DNA from: Cantharellus purpuraceus
Taxonomy: Eukaryota > Basidiomycota > Agaricomycetes > Cantharellales > Hydnaceae
Assembly (NCBI GenBank): GCA_025174535.1
Contig: JALBUN010000010.1
Span: 1,550,001-1,614,000 of the forward strand
Direction of reading: 5' to 3'
DNA length: 64,000 nucleotides
How positions within the stretch are numbered: the first letter of the stretch is position 1; each line of letters begins with the position of its first letter. Under the pieces are notes generated by a model that did not search any database, was not told where the DNA came from, and worked only from the letters and a program-made list of their open reading frames with translations. Below are positions 12,512-23,488 of this stretch, in pieces. A program made the position numbers and the translations under genes.

Positions 12512-14119
12512 ATGACAAAGTCCAACGGCGAACTCAACCCTCGGACAAACCATTACGAATTTGGCGGCCCATTAGGAGCCCTCTTTGTTTCTCTTTCAGT
12601 TCCTATCACCACCTATGCTCTTTATTTTACATGCTCAGAGACATCAGGAGGCTGTCCTCCACCCCTTCGGTCTCTACCAACTGCCTTCTCAGAAGCAGTC
12701 ACCAGCCTTGACTGGTGGAAGTCACTCTGGGACACGCAGGCGTTCTTAGCCTACATCGCCTGGTGGGCATTTTGTGTCGTTGCCTGGTTTGTCCTCCCAG
12801 GCGACTGGGTGGAAGGCACTACCATGCGCAGCGGACGCAAACTAAAGTACAAGATCAATGGTACGTGTGCTGCCTAGTCTACCACCACCCGCCGTTGACT
12901 CACTCGGTTGCCTGTCCAGCCTTCTCCACCTTCCTTCTCGCCCTAGGTCTTGTCTCAGGGGTGATCATTCGCTTTGGTCCTGCGTCGTTCACCTTCATCT
13001 ACGAACACTGGGTTGGTCTCATTACCGCCTCCGTGATATTCGCAACTGTACAGGCCATTGCTGTATACATTGGTTCATTCCAAGGGGACAAGCTCCTCGC
13101 TCTTGGAGGTAACACTGGGAATATCATCTATGATGTGTGTACAAATGAAGCGATCCCTCTGTTCACGGGTTCCTGAGTCTGTTGCAGTTCTACATCGGGC
13201 GCGAACTGAATCCTGCTATTGGATCTTTCGATATCAAATCTTTCAATGAGCTTCGTCCTGGTTTGATCTTGTGGGTACTGATCAACATCTCCATGGCGTG
13301 TGAACAAGCTGTACGCCGAGGCGGTTCCATTACCAACTCTATGTGGCTTGTCCTTCTTTTCCACACCTGGTATGTCGCCGACGGGTTATACAACGAGGTA
13401 TGCACACGACATCTGTCTTACACCTACCTGCTCACAACCATCCAGCCCGCAATTCTCACCACCATGGATATTACGACGGATGGCTTTGGCTTCATGCTTT
13501 CCATCGGTGATCTCGCATGGGTGCCATTCGTCTATTCTCTCCAAGCCCGTTATCTAGCCTTCACACATGTTGAATTCGGACCCGTTTACACCGCCCTCGT
13601 GTTCCTGGTCCACGCTATCGGCTTTTATATCTTCCGCACGGCCAACGGCGAGAAGAACGACTTCCGCAATGGCCGTAATCCCAAGAGTGCGTGCACATCA
13701 ATATATAAGCTTTTTGACGCCAATTTCGCCATTTCTAGACCTGGAGTTCTTCGTCACTGAGAGTGGCTCTAAGCTCCTGACTTCGGGATGGTGGGGACGC
13801 TCCCGCCATCCAAACTATTTGTGGGTTTGTCGTCACGACATGTGGCACCATACTAACATCAGCACAGAGGTGACATCCTGATGGGCCTTAGCTACTCAAT
13901 GGCTACTGGGGCTACGACACCTATCACCTATTTCTACCCACTGTACTTTGTCGGCCTTCTTATCCACCGCCAAATTCGTGATGACGACAACTGTGCTAAA
14001 AAGTGAGTCTCTGTTTCATACGTCCCATTTACACAACTAATGAGCACTGAAGATATGGCAAAGATTGGGAAAAGTACAAAAAGCTTGTTCCATATCGCAT
14101 CATTCCATATGTGTACTAG
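12512..14119 (+). CDS. ERG24: Delta(14)-sterol reductase ERG24
   Basis: ER membrane enzyme of ergosterol synthesis that uses NADPH to reduce the C14-C15 double bond formed after lanosterol 14-demethylation. The ATG at 12512 opens with NHYEFGGPLGALF, typical of fungal ERG24. Family motifs include FYIGRELNPAIG near 13190, DGFGFMLSIGDLAWVPF near 13480, GWWGRSRHPNYL + GD near 13790-13875 (the ERG4/ERG24 signature), and the C-terminal KYGKDWEKYKKLVPYRIIPY. Many hydrophobic segments fit a multi-pass membrane protein. About six introns are present. The last intron and exon are followed by a near-identical tandem copy (13983-14268). It is divergent from the Cep57-like gene and convergent with ORC2. 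The enzyme class is the target of morpholine antifungals. Confidence 0.95.
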
Positions 14120-14268
14120 GTACAATAGACGACAACTGTGCTAAAAAGTGAGTCTGTTTCATACATCCCATTTACACAACTAATTAGCACCGAAGATACA
14201 GCAAAGATTGGGAAAAGTACAAAAAGCTTGTTCCATATCGCATCATTCCATGTGTACTAAGTACAATA
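13983..14268 (+). repeat. Tandem duplication of the ERG24 last intron and exon
   Basis: Unit 1 (13983-14127, 145 bp) begins GACGACAACTGTGCTAAAAA and covers the end of the penultimate exon, the last intron and the last exon with its stop. Unit 2 (14128-14268, 141 bp) repeats all of it head to tail. By eye the units differ at about six positions plus two 2-bp deletions. One deletion is in the intron. The other is at the codons for the final Tyr-Val-Tyr and removes the in-phase stop from unit 2. Both donor (GTGAGTC) and acceptor (GAAG) remain in unit 2. Confidence 0.95.
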
Positions 14269-14323
14269 CTGCTACTTTCGATATCTAACATACGTTCCAC
14301 TATAAACAATATGCGAACAAGCT

Positions 14324-15916
14324 CTACTGTTGTTCTCCAACAAGACTCGCGACTATTCGTCGCAACTCCTCCACCCGAAGTGGGATCCACAATGATTCGC
14401 CTCCACTAGCTAGCGTTAGGACCAAGCCATGATCACGAAACTCTGCTAATAAAGCCTTGAAAGAGGTATCATTTGTGGCAATGAAATCTGTCCGGGCAGC
14501 ATTAAACAACATTTCATAAGGTACCGCATGACGCTGCAGCTGCATCTGCGGCTGTTTCTCCTTGTGTTTACTTCCCGATCCACCTTCATCAAAAGAGGTC
14601 AACAGCATATTCGCAAGGAGGGCAAACAATTTCTTCGCCTTGGCATTGACGGACGCAAGGATATGCTGTGCTGCCGATTCTGACATGTCCTGCTCTGCAG
14701 CGGCGCCTTTTCTACCTTTGCTGCGAATGCTACTCATATCCAGGTGTGCAAGCTCTGCGTCGTAGGGCTGCATCGTCGTCATATCATGCCACACCCATGC
14801 AAACCCGCGTGTCGGCGGGATGCTAAAAGTCTCGTTTATACTTTCTTTAACGTACGAATGTTTCCGAGTGCTCGCCTCGGCGGCGCTCCAGATCATCTGA
14901 GCGTTGATATGGTCGATCGACGCGACGAGGTGGATGCGTGGGTTCAGTGCGAGGAGAGACAGGATGGCTTTGGCTTTGGCAGTGCGTAGGGATGGAGAGT
15001 CGATGTTGTGTATGATGAGGAAAAGGGGGCACTCAGAAGTGGAGTGTTGAGGACGTACAGCAGGTGGAAGAAAGAATTCGTAGATCCGACGTGCTTGTGC
15101 CTCAAGCCCTGTAGTGCTAGCTGGGAGAGGTACATCCGCGAGTCCAGGAACTCCTTCAATACTCGTGATAACCTCTTTGATTCCCACACGCGACATGAAG
15201 CCGTTGACCAGAACAGCATGTCCTCGTTTCGCACAAACGGCGCGCGCAAAGTTATTTAATATCATCCGCTTCGAGCCAAACCCGAAGAAAAGTAGGTTGA
15301 AGCCTTCGGCGAGCTCAAATGCGTACCGGGGGAAGAGTTTCTCATGCCCTTTGAGTACCTGCTCAAGTTCGGCAGCATGGTTAGAGGCTGCTTTTGAGTT
15401 GGCTATGAGTGTGGTATATTCCTCGCTCGAGAGTGGTGGCACTAGTTCCGAAAAGACGTTGCTGGATGTACGGGATGGTCTGGATGCAGCAGCAAAATAC
15501 GCGTCGAACGGGTTTCGATGGACAAAGCCCTTCCCTGTAGCTGAATTCGCGCTTTTCGTCAGCTTTGAAACGAGACCATGGTCTAATGAAGCCTCCGAGC
15601 TTGAGCTCGAGCTTTCGTCGCCATCGTCGTCTCCATCTGTATCCCCATCTGGCGCGACTGCAGCATCATTCCGTCCACCTCGAGTAGCAGCGGCCTTGCC
15701 AGGACTGGTTCTCAGAGGCACAGCGGAACCCTCTCCCTGACAGAGACTCGCCCGCGGTGTGGATGCAGTCGTACGGGCACGCTTCGCAGGTCTCGTAGGC
15801 GTGCTGTCGTTGATCACGATGATTTTACCTTTGGCTGGGGACGACGACTGGGTTGTCTTTGAGCTCGATGGGGTATTTGACGCGCTCTGGCGTGTACTAC
15901 GACGTGGCGTGGACAT
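14324..15916 (-). CDS. ORC2: Origin recognition complex subunit 2
   Basis: Subunit of the six-protein complex that marks replication origins and loads MCM helicases. It is a single exon of 530 residues starting at ATG 15916, an unusual intron-free gene in this window. The first 170 or so residues are Ser/Thr/Lys-rich and acidic, typical of the disordered Orc2 N terminus. The conserved region follows: KLFPRYAFEL, FNLLFFGFGSKR near residue 215, HAVLVNGFMSR, FLIIHNIDSPSLR near residue 305, HLVASIDHINAQMIWS near 335, and FAWVWHDMTTMQPYD near 380. These match the Orc2 family in order and spacing. The C-terminal winged-helix part ends with VASLVGEQQ and a stop at 14324. It is convergent with ERG24, only about 55 bp beyond the duplicated ERG24 exon. 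Confidence 0.95.
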   Translation of the reverse strand: MSTPRRSTRQSASNTPSSSKTTQSSSPAKGKIIVINDSTPTRPAKRARTTASTPRASLCQGEGSAVPLRTSPGKAAATRGGRNDAAVAPDGDTDGDDDGDESSSSSSEASLDHGLVSKLTKSANSATGKGFVHRNPFDAYFAAASRPSRTSSNVFSELVPPLSSEEYTTLIANSKAASNHAAELEQVLKGHEKLFPRYAFELAEGFNLLFFGFGSKRMILNNFARAVCAKRGHAVLVNGFMSRVGIKEVITSIEGVPGLADVPLPASTTGLEAQARRIYEFFLPPAVRPQHSTSECPLFLIIHNIDSPSLRTAKAKAILSLLALNPRIHLVASIDHINAQMIWSAAEASTRKHSYVKESINETFSIPPTRGFAWVWHDMTTMQPYDAELAHLDMSSIRSKGRKGAAAEQDMSESAAQHILASVNAKAKKLFALLANMLLTSFDEGGSGSKHKEKQPQMQLQRHAVPYEMLFNAARTDFIATNDTSFKALLAEFRDHGLVLTLASGGESLWIPLRVEELRRIVASLVGEQQ

Positions 15917-16500
15917 GGTGGTTGCACTACCAGTGACATTGGTGACCCGCCAAAATCTGAGTCGGCAGTTTCAATTATGAACATCCGCAAGCCATCTCTG
16001 AAAAATAACTCGGACTACTGCCTACAATATAGCTTCATGATACATATTCAGTCGTACGTCTAACGCAGGAAATCTCTAGTTCTTGCGCGTTTTTCGGATG
16101 TCTCCCATGACACGAATCCATTCTAGACGCTAGCCTCAAGAAGACCGGCATGACTCACATATAGGAGCACCGATAGCGCATCAGCTTCCTGTTCAATAGA
16201 CTATTTTTCCGACGTACGCAACAGGGAGCCAGGGGGTTGATATATCCATTGTCATTGCGAGCTCGAGCACAGTAATTGGACAGTTCACGTCGCAACAAAG
16301 CTATCGGGTAGTGTTGTATGTTACGGTTTCACTGACATCTCGTTGTTTCAGGTCTGAAGAAGCAGGCCTCCTGTTGATGACAGCCACACAGGTGTTCTCA
16401 CAGTTGGAACATACTTGGAAACATTCTTCGACGACGGTGAAATTATTCTTCTGATTCTTGCCAAGGGTTAACCCCAAGTTGACAGTGCTCTATTGCATCG
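15917..16500. other. ORC2 upstream region, no gene seen
   Basis: About 580 bp precede the ORC2 start codon. It should hold the ORC2 promoter. I find no convincing coding frame. Confidence 0.4.
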
Positions 16501-18559
16501 ATATGGACAGTTTCCTCAAACAGGCACGGAGCAATCAGAGACCGACTTTATTCTTAGCGATAGAGGAACCAGCTGTAATCCCAGGCAACCTTGCCATGCT
16601 CCGCAGCCTGTCGTTGCATTGTGGCTTCAGGAAAACCTGTCAAAATAGCAGCCAGTCAGTAGTGTGTCCGACGTCTGCACAGCTCCCCAGTTCCTCTTGC
16701 TGTTATGCTCGGCTCGCACACATGATCGGCCATTGTACTATGGGCGCAGAATATTCCCTGAAATATCAGTCTTTCACGCGATCATTTTGTTGTCTTGAGT
16801 CATGCTTATTGCAGTAGGTCCGCTTCCATCGGCTCCTTCGTTTCCCTGCTCATTCTATCAATATACGGGAACCACATCAGCGTATGCGGTACCACCGCAC
16901 TTGGTTCCTGCTTGCCGCTGAATCATACGGTCAGGCTGACGCTTCCATCGCAGTGGATCCACACCCAAGCCATTCGTTCAGAAATGACTACGTTTATACA
17001 TGGCGTAGCGTCGAAACGGGCGGTTATTCGCTCATGCTGTGTCTCACTCATATTGAGCTGGAAATCAGAACATTCCAGAGTCACAGCCGTCCACTTGTTC
17101 CGCCTAGTGCTGACTCGCTACATATGACTTCTTACAGGTCTTCAAGTCAGGCCTCGAGTCACGCTGTGCCATATTGACATTCGGCCTCCTTCTTTGCAGT
17201 CAAAGACGGAGCCACAGAGCCCCCTTCGGACCGAGGCGCCCATCCCCTGCTAAAGACTAGGGCTTCTGCAGTCAATCTCCCATCTTCTACACATGCATAC
17301 GATATGCCAGAGACAGGACTTCGCAACAGTTGATCCGTTCGTACTTCAGACGCGCACCCTCTCTGAAGCATGGTTCCCAGTCGCGGATGAGCCTGTTCCA
17401 CCGCCGAACACACTGCCTTTGACTCAGCGTTACAGCATTAGTCCAAAGCAGGACTTGGAATACGCCCCGGTCGTACTGGTGGCCGTGCATTGTTTTTCGC
17501 GAGCATTTAATATGGAATGTCAAGTGACCCAAGGCTGTTGGTGTCGCCTGACGGTTAGAGAACATAGAAGACACTCGTGAGTATGAATGGACTCGTAACT
17601 TGATGCCGAAAGCATCCACGCTCATTTCCGGTGTGCGCGGACTGCCATCGCCTGTACCGCACCACATGGCCCCAAGACCGCAGCAACATCCTTCCCTAAC
17701 ACCTTTTTGAGGATACGGTATATTAGCCGATACACGTTCGATACTCTGGGAATCTGTGCTTTCCTCCTGTGCACGTGCGCCCGTACACACCCCGTGCACG
17801 GATTGTCCCATCTCGTGATGCCAGCAAGCGGGGCGGCCGCACAGACCATCTTAAATGTGATTTTATTTATGCCCCGACAAGTCATGTTAAAAGAGGGACG
17901 AGCCTCCGCTACCCCTAGCTGTGTTCAACCATGTAAATTGATAGGAAACTAGTGTGGAAGTTTCTGCGATGGGAAGCGGTCTTCACATGCGATGATAGGC
18001 GGCCCCTGCTTCAAATTCTCCACAATCATATGAAGCCAAATTCAACGCCAGGTCATCGTTGGGATTCGACTTATGGTTTGATACACAAACAACCTATGGC
18101 ATCGCTTTATTATCTATGAGATCCCAATGACGACACTCACACTTCCGTCTATCGGATGTCCCTGTGAATGGCCTGGATGGCCACTGACGCCCGTCCAATG
18201 ACATCGTCGGAAGCTCCAAGCGCACACGATGCCCAAGCGCTAGGTTGCAGGCGGGTTGCAACAGCGCTGACGCCGGGCGATTCGTGTATACATGGAAGAG
18301 GATCAGCAGCCAATTTGAGCATAGCAGCCACTAGGTTCGCTTGGCGACACTGCGGCAACAATGCTCAGATGATCTCTAGAACGTGCCCGGCTAACACGGT
18401 GCTGTTGGGCTCCGTCCTCAGTAGGGGATTAGTGTCAAAGAAAGGAACCGGTGCACCGACCATCCAAACTTCAATTGGATCCCCGGGCTGCCACCTCACG
18501 GGGGCTGGCACCGGTACTGTCCAGGACACAAACATTTTGCATGGTTATTAATATCTGGG
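16501..18559. other. Accessory stretch with unrecognised short ORFs
   Basis: The best open frames are 16884-17177 (+, about 97 codons, Ser-rich end ASSHAVPY) and 18168-18551 (+, 127 codons). Neither resembles a family I know, and codon use is not clearly protein-like. The stretch lies just left of the decayed homeodomain block and may be older, more degraded copies or simple spacer. I cannot support a gene. Confidence 0.3.
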
Positions 18560-20335
18560 CTTTTATCACGAATTCGGAAGCCTGCCTCGTGCAGGTTGAC
18601 CAGAGTTTGATTGCCTGTGCACCGGACACTGCCATCGCCGGTAGATCATTATAAAGAGAGTAGTCAAAAAGGCACTCATCTCAACCCTGACGTCCCGCCT
18701 CCGACTCCTCCCCTCCGCTACTGCCAGCTTCATGGTTGCCGCGCCTGACCCTAGCCGTATCCTCTTCCACGCAAGAGCTCAGATCTCGCATGCAGACGCG
18801 GGTCCTAATATTTCCGTGTCTGTCGTTCTCATCGCCATATGTGAGTCGGGGGGTTGTTCGCTCTCGTCGCATGTTGAAGCTCGGCCGCAGTCATCTTTAT
18901 TTGCTCATTCGCCGCGATGTTTTGGTTCATACGGAATGCTAGGAGAGCGAGGGGGGAACGAGGCGTTGCTGGTACGATGTTTCAAACATGTTTTGCTGCC
19001 CGACGTTGCCTAAACACAGAGCAGGCGACGTTGAGATGCCGACTCGAATAGCCCAGTTTCCCATCACTTTCCCGCAGCAAAGTCACCCCGCATACAACCT
19101 GCGCTAAATTGTGCCCTATTCTGCTCACTTACAACGCGAATGTTCCATCGATCGACCGCCTGCACTCCCGGACATTGTCGCCGCCTAGATGGACGTGTGC
19201 ACAGCTGATGCATGTAGCGGTCCGCAGGTCATGCATGCCAAAGAACCTTTCTCCCCTCTGTGGACAAGACCCGACCACATCGCGCCATTGCACGATTTAT
19301 GGTCCTGTATTGGAAGACCCCTGTCGCTCGCGCTGCCGCGCGCTGGTGTAAAAGAGAAGTGCTTCACGAGCCATAGATCCGGATATGTATCAAGCTAGTT
19401 ACCTGTTGATTCCTTGTTATAAAATGTTGTAATTGCTATCACTATACACTGTTGTTACAATGATGGAGCACGTCCCAGAGGATGATCCTATCACGGTTCG
19501 TCAGCGTCCTTCACGAACCGGATTTCAACTGGGCGCCTAATAAATTAGGTTGGCTCGCGCGGCGTCACGGGTGACACCGCGTGGCGTCGCGATCCTTGCC
19601 ACTGTCTTTCTCACCACCATCTTTGATCCAACACAGTAACTATGGATACCATCTTCAAAAAGCCAAGATATAGGACTTGCGCTGCCGTTCGTGCAGCCTT
19701 ATGTAATCGCACCGGTGGAACTCACAATGATACTAATTTTGAGAAACAACGCGTCCTACCAAGGGATTCTTTGGTAGAGCCCATCAGCCTTCTCATCGCG
19801 TTAATTTTCTTTCCTGAGGTGTTGTTATTATCTTCAGCGCAAGCATCGTGTTGCGGCATCAACTTTCAGTACCTCAGTCCAGATGGCATCAAATAGGTCC
19901 CTATCCATTATGTTTTGAGACACCAATGCTACACCACACCCATCAGCGCCAGTGAGTAATATCCTCGGATGTTCACGCACATATTCCTAACTGCTGTCCT
20001 TCTGAGCCTGCAGGTCCGGTCTCAACTCCCGCCCCCGGCATCGGCTACTGTGCGCTCCGTGGTCTACCTTTCTGATTCCCGAAGCTGCATCCAGATCTAC
20101 GGCGCTACAGTCAACAACACTTCTGTCTGGAAGGCAAAGCATTCCATCCTATGCCACCACCCACTGTATGCCATGTCTTCTCCAAGTTCCGAACACTTCA
20201 GGAACCACTCCTATCGGTTTCCCGCCTAAATTCGCCAAAGTTTGCTTCTGACGGCCCGCTCGTTAGCTCACTCGCGCGGTGGCCACAATCGTTCTATGCT
20301 TCTGCCTGTTTTCCTTGGCCTGAGGTTGACTAGAA
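18560..20335 (+). pseudogene. Decayed tandem copy of the membrane ORF + homeodomain gene
   Basis: This block aligns by eye, segment after segment, with 21150-22920. Shared anchors in order are: GCCTCGTG with CGGACACTGCC.TCGCCGGTAG (18640 / 21215); ATTTCCGTGTCTG (18807 / 21387); ATCACTTTCCCGC (19065 / 21646); TTGCA.GATTTATGG (19290 / 21840); TGATGGAGCACGTCCCA (19460 / 22001); ATGGATACC / ATGGACACA (19642 / 22128); GAAACAACGCGTCCTACCAA (19742 / 22227); and TTCTATGCTTCTGCC (20293 / 22897). Here the homeodomain equivalent starts at ATG 19642 but soon loses the frame: helix 3 is absent and stops follow. The membrane ORF equivalent (18732-19013) is also altered. I read it as a dead duplicate. Confidence 0.65.
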
Positions 20336-21296
20336 GCTGGCTGCTGAGTGGTACTCACCTGTGAATGAAAGGCGAACGACGAGATGAAGACGGCACAATA
20401 CAGCAGAAACGACGAACTTCCCAGGACACTGAAGCATAGCTGCCCAAAAGCACATCCGCCGTTATACAGACAGGCCAACAGTACCAGACTGAAGCGGGAA
20501 GTAAAAGAGAAGCTTAAGACATCCTCAGGCTGCACGAGATAGATCCATTCCAAACCTTCGCCACACCAGCGTATAACCTGTCTAGAAGGCCCGCCTCTCT
20601 AGAAGTCCAACCCTGCACTAGTCACTCTCCTCCACATCAATTTACACCACATATCAGTGACATGCAGCGATTCAAGAGATACACAAGAATTTCAAGTTTA
20701 TGGACAATGATTGGGATGCTTAGATGGAGGGACACGGGAAAAAGAGGTTGCAGGAGACGGAGCAAAGAAGATAGAGCCCTCTCCAACTACGTGTCTGACA
20801 CAGGCAAACCATGCTTCTTCCGAAATCTGCAACGACTATAATAGTGAGGAAAGACTTGACATGGACAATGGATCTGGGGAGCAAAAACAAGTCGTACTTT
20901 GCACTGGCACTGGAGAACTCATGAACGAATTTGGGCTATCTGTGCACTGGGTGTCGGAGAGATCTTCGAGGCTGATGTGTTGCGCAGCAGGAGACACTCA
21001 TGGCAATGCAGGTGTGGGCGTCTCATTTCCTGTTCCAGCGTCACAGCGGAAATATCCGCAGGCAAACCATATTGGCCTTGAGCTCGGCGCATGGAAAGCT
21101 TCTACATATTGATCATCGGCGCTTTCAAAGACGCACTGAGAAGTTATTGCATCCAAGTGGAAGCTTGCCTCGTGTGATATATCTTTAATGCCCTGCCGTG
21201 AAACCGGACACTGCCTTCGCCGGTAGATCACATTATAAGGGGAGTTATACAGGCGTTCGTTCTAACCCTTCCGATCCCCCAGCTGTTGCTAGCTGC

Positions 21297-21578
21297 ATGG
21301 CTGTCTTGCCGCATGCCCTGCTGTATGCAAGAGCCGTTGAATTTTCGCTGGATACGGATCTCTCACGTGCAGAAGAGGGCCCCGTGATTTCCGTGTCTGC
21401 CATCGGGGTCGCTATCGCCGCTACATGTAAGTGGAATGCTCACTTGCCATCGTCGTCTATTGAAATCTGGTTAGTCATTGTCATCGGCGTATCCGCGGTG
21501 GTATTGAGGCACTTTCGGCGTGTTGGGGCAAGGAGGAGGGGACAAACTGTTGATGGTACACTCAGATGCTGCCCATGA
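21297..21578 (+). CDS. Small predicted membrane protein upstream of homeodomain gene
   Basis: The ORF from ATG 21297 gives 93 residues. Two hydrophobic stretches can be seen: VISVSAIGVAIAAT near residues 31-44 and IWLVIVIGVSAVVL near residues 58-71. A basic segment follows (RHFRRVGARRRG), so the chain could cross a membrane once or twice. I do not recognise a family. A corresponding frame exists in the decayed block at 18732, which shows that the unit was duplicated together with the homeodomain gene. A longer spliced form is possible, because another open frame continues to 21798 (TYITFPPQSHLADQQIPPYP). Start and exon structure are uncertain. Confidence 0.35.
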   Translation: MAVLPHALLYARAVEFSLDTDLSRAEEGPVISVSAIGVAIAATCKWNAHLPSSSIEIWLVIVIGVSAVVLRHFRRVGARRRGQTVDGTLRCCP

Positions 21579-22127
21579 TCGTACTATCTCATCACCTGGC
21601 CGTGTAACAGATGGCATCGAAATGACGACGGTCCAGACATACATCACTTTCCCGCCGCAAAGTCATTTGGCAGACCAGCAAATTCCACCCTATCCTGGCC
21701 TCGATGCTCATCGACCACCCAGATATTCCACTAGTTCGCCATTCGAAGCATATACCCTCCCTCAAGTTAGCCAGTTCGCTGGCCCCAGTGCCGTTTGACC
21801 AGACACTTTCTCGCCTTTGCGGACTAGACCTCGTACCATTGCATGATTTATGGAATACCTGTATTAAAAGTCTCTTGTCGCTCGCGCGCCAGGAGAGGAG
21901 TACTCCACGGACAACAAATTCAGATATGTATCAAGTTAGTTACCCGCAGATACCCTGTTATCTATACAATACTGTTGTTCCCCGTAGTTTGACAGTTGTG
22001 AATGATGGAGCACGTCCCAATGCAGAAGGTGATCCTATCAGCGTTCTCAGAAAACAATTACTAATCCACCTCGCGTGGTGTCACGCGTGACACTGCGTGG
22101 CGTCGCGACGCTTGCCACATAGTTACT

Positions 22128-23488
22128 ATGGACACATTCTCAGGTCCTCAACATGTCAACATGTCAAAGACTCGCGCTGCTATCCGTGCCACCTCAAGTC
22201 AACTCATCGAACTCAACAAAGTCTTTCGAGAAACAACGCGTCCTACCAAAGGAGTGAAGGATTCTTTAGCGGAGCGCACTAGACTGTTCGTAATCTCATC
22301 CATGTGGTTCCCCTCATCTCAGTCCCGGCGTCATCTTACAGGAGTCCAGATTGGATTAACAGCTGGTTTATGAGGCAACGCAAAAAGCAACGATCCATAA
22401 GATACCGACCCGAAGTCTCTCCACAAGCAGCTGTGGAACACCCTCCAGGGATTCTTCAGTCATCTCCGTTGAATGGCTCCCAGTATGTGACATTCGGTGG
22501 CACCCATGCCATAGCCGCCGCAACCATCAGCGCCAGTAATGGCTCTGGAAACATTTGGCCCGGCCACTGTCTTTCTGATTCTGGAACTCCGGTCTCAACT
22601 TGTAGCATCAGCACTGCGCGTCCCGTGATATCTCTTCCTGATGCCAATAGAAACCACATGCACATGCACGATGCTGCAGCCAATAACACTCCTGTCTGGC
22701 ATGCTTTCCTTCTATCTCATGCGACTACTGCTGCTAGTCAATCCATCGTCTCACCCACGTCTTCTACAAGCTTCGAAAACCTTAGTGATAGCTCTCGGCA
22801 CTCGCTTCAGTTCCCCGCCTACGTTCCACAGTTCCGCCAAAGCATGCTTTCCAACGCTCCGCTTGTCAACCCAACCCTGAGGCAGCCACAGTCCTTCTAT
22901 GCTTCTGCCAGCTCTTCTGAGCCTTCCGCTGCAGATACTCAGGGAAGAGGTGTTCTCCTTGAATGCCAGTTAGAGTCCCAACTAGAAATCCAACTGCTGG
23001 GCGACGCGAACCCGAGAAGAGCCAGCTCGACATTAAAGTCTTTCCACACGGGGGGGCTCAGTACGAACATGGGCGACAGAACGGACTCCTCTGTAGAGAA
23101 ACATGGGGCGAGCCCGCACTTTGGACCCAACTCTCCAGCAAGCTCATTCCCGAACGACGATCTGTCCATGGTGCACAGGGCGGAGAGCGTCGCTACCGAG
23201 ACGGAAACAGGCACACTCCAAATAGAAGCGAGTGAATATTTGACCCCCACGACAGAAACGGCAGCCAGTCCCGTATATCGGGGAGACACGGAGTCTAATC
23301 TGGAGGATGACGTTGAATCGGATATGGGACGACCCATGAGTGAGGCAGAGGCATGGAAGAAGGCAAGGGCGCATCCAGACTTTGAGACCTTCCTCAAGAT
23401 CGCGGGCGTGCGTGGGAATTTTGAACTGACCGACAATGGACTAGTGTTCAGGAATGGTGCTGCCTCTCCGTCTCGTCCTACGAGTTAA
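22128..23488 (+). CDS. Degenerate homeodomain protein (putative transcription factor)
   Basis: Two exons, 22128-22285 and 22342-23488, joined across a 56-nt intron (donor GTTCGT, acceptor TTACAG), give about 434 residues. Residues about 12-64 fit a homeodomain: helix 1 SSQLIELNKVFRETT, helix 2 GVKDSLAERTRL, then SPDWINSWFMRQRKKQR. The join restores exact homeodomain spacing before the Trp-Phe pair (positions 48-49). Arg53 is kept, but the near-invariant Asn51 is Arg. The rest is Ser/Thr/Pro-rich and acidic, like an activation region, and ends in a helical segment (AEAWKKARAHPDFETFLKIA). It is not an obvious A mating-type HD1 or HD2 gene, since no partner gene is adjacent. DNA binding is predicted only; the missing Asn51 makes altered specificity or loss of binding possible. 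Confidence 0.6.

Noticed and set aside
12451..12537. Longer start for the Cep57-like gene
   Set aside because: The extension would cover the ERG24 start codon on the other strand and adds residues unlike the rest; the ATG at 12450 leaves a plausible promoter.
14324..15916. ORC4 as the identity of this gene
   Set aside because: The motifs GFGSKR, HNIDSPSLR and SIDHINA belong to Orc2; no AAA+ Walker pattern of Orc4 is present.
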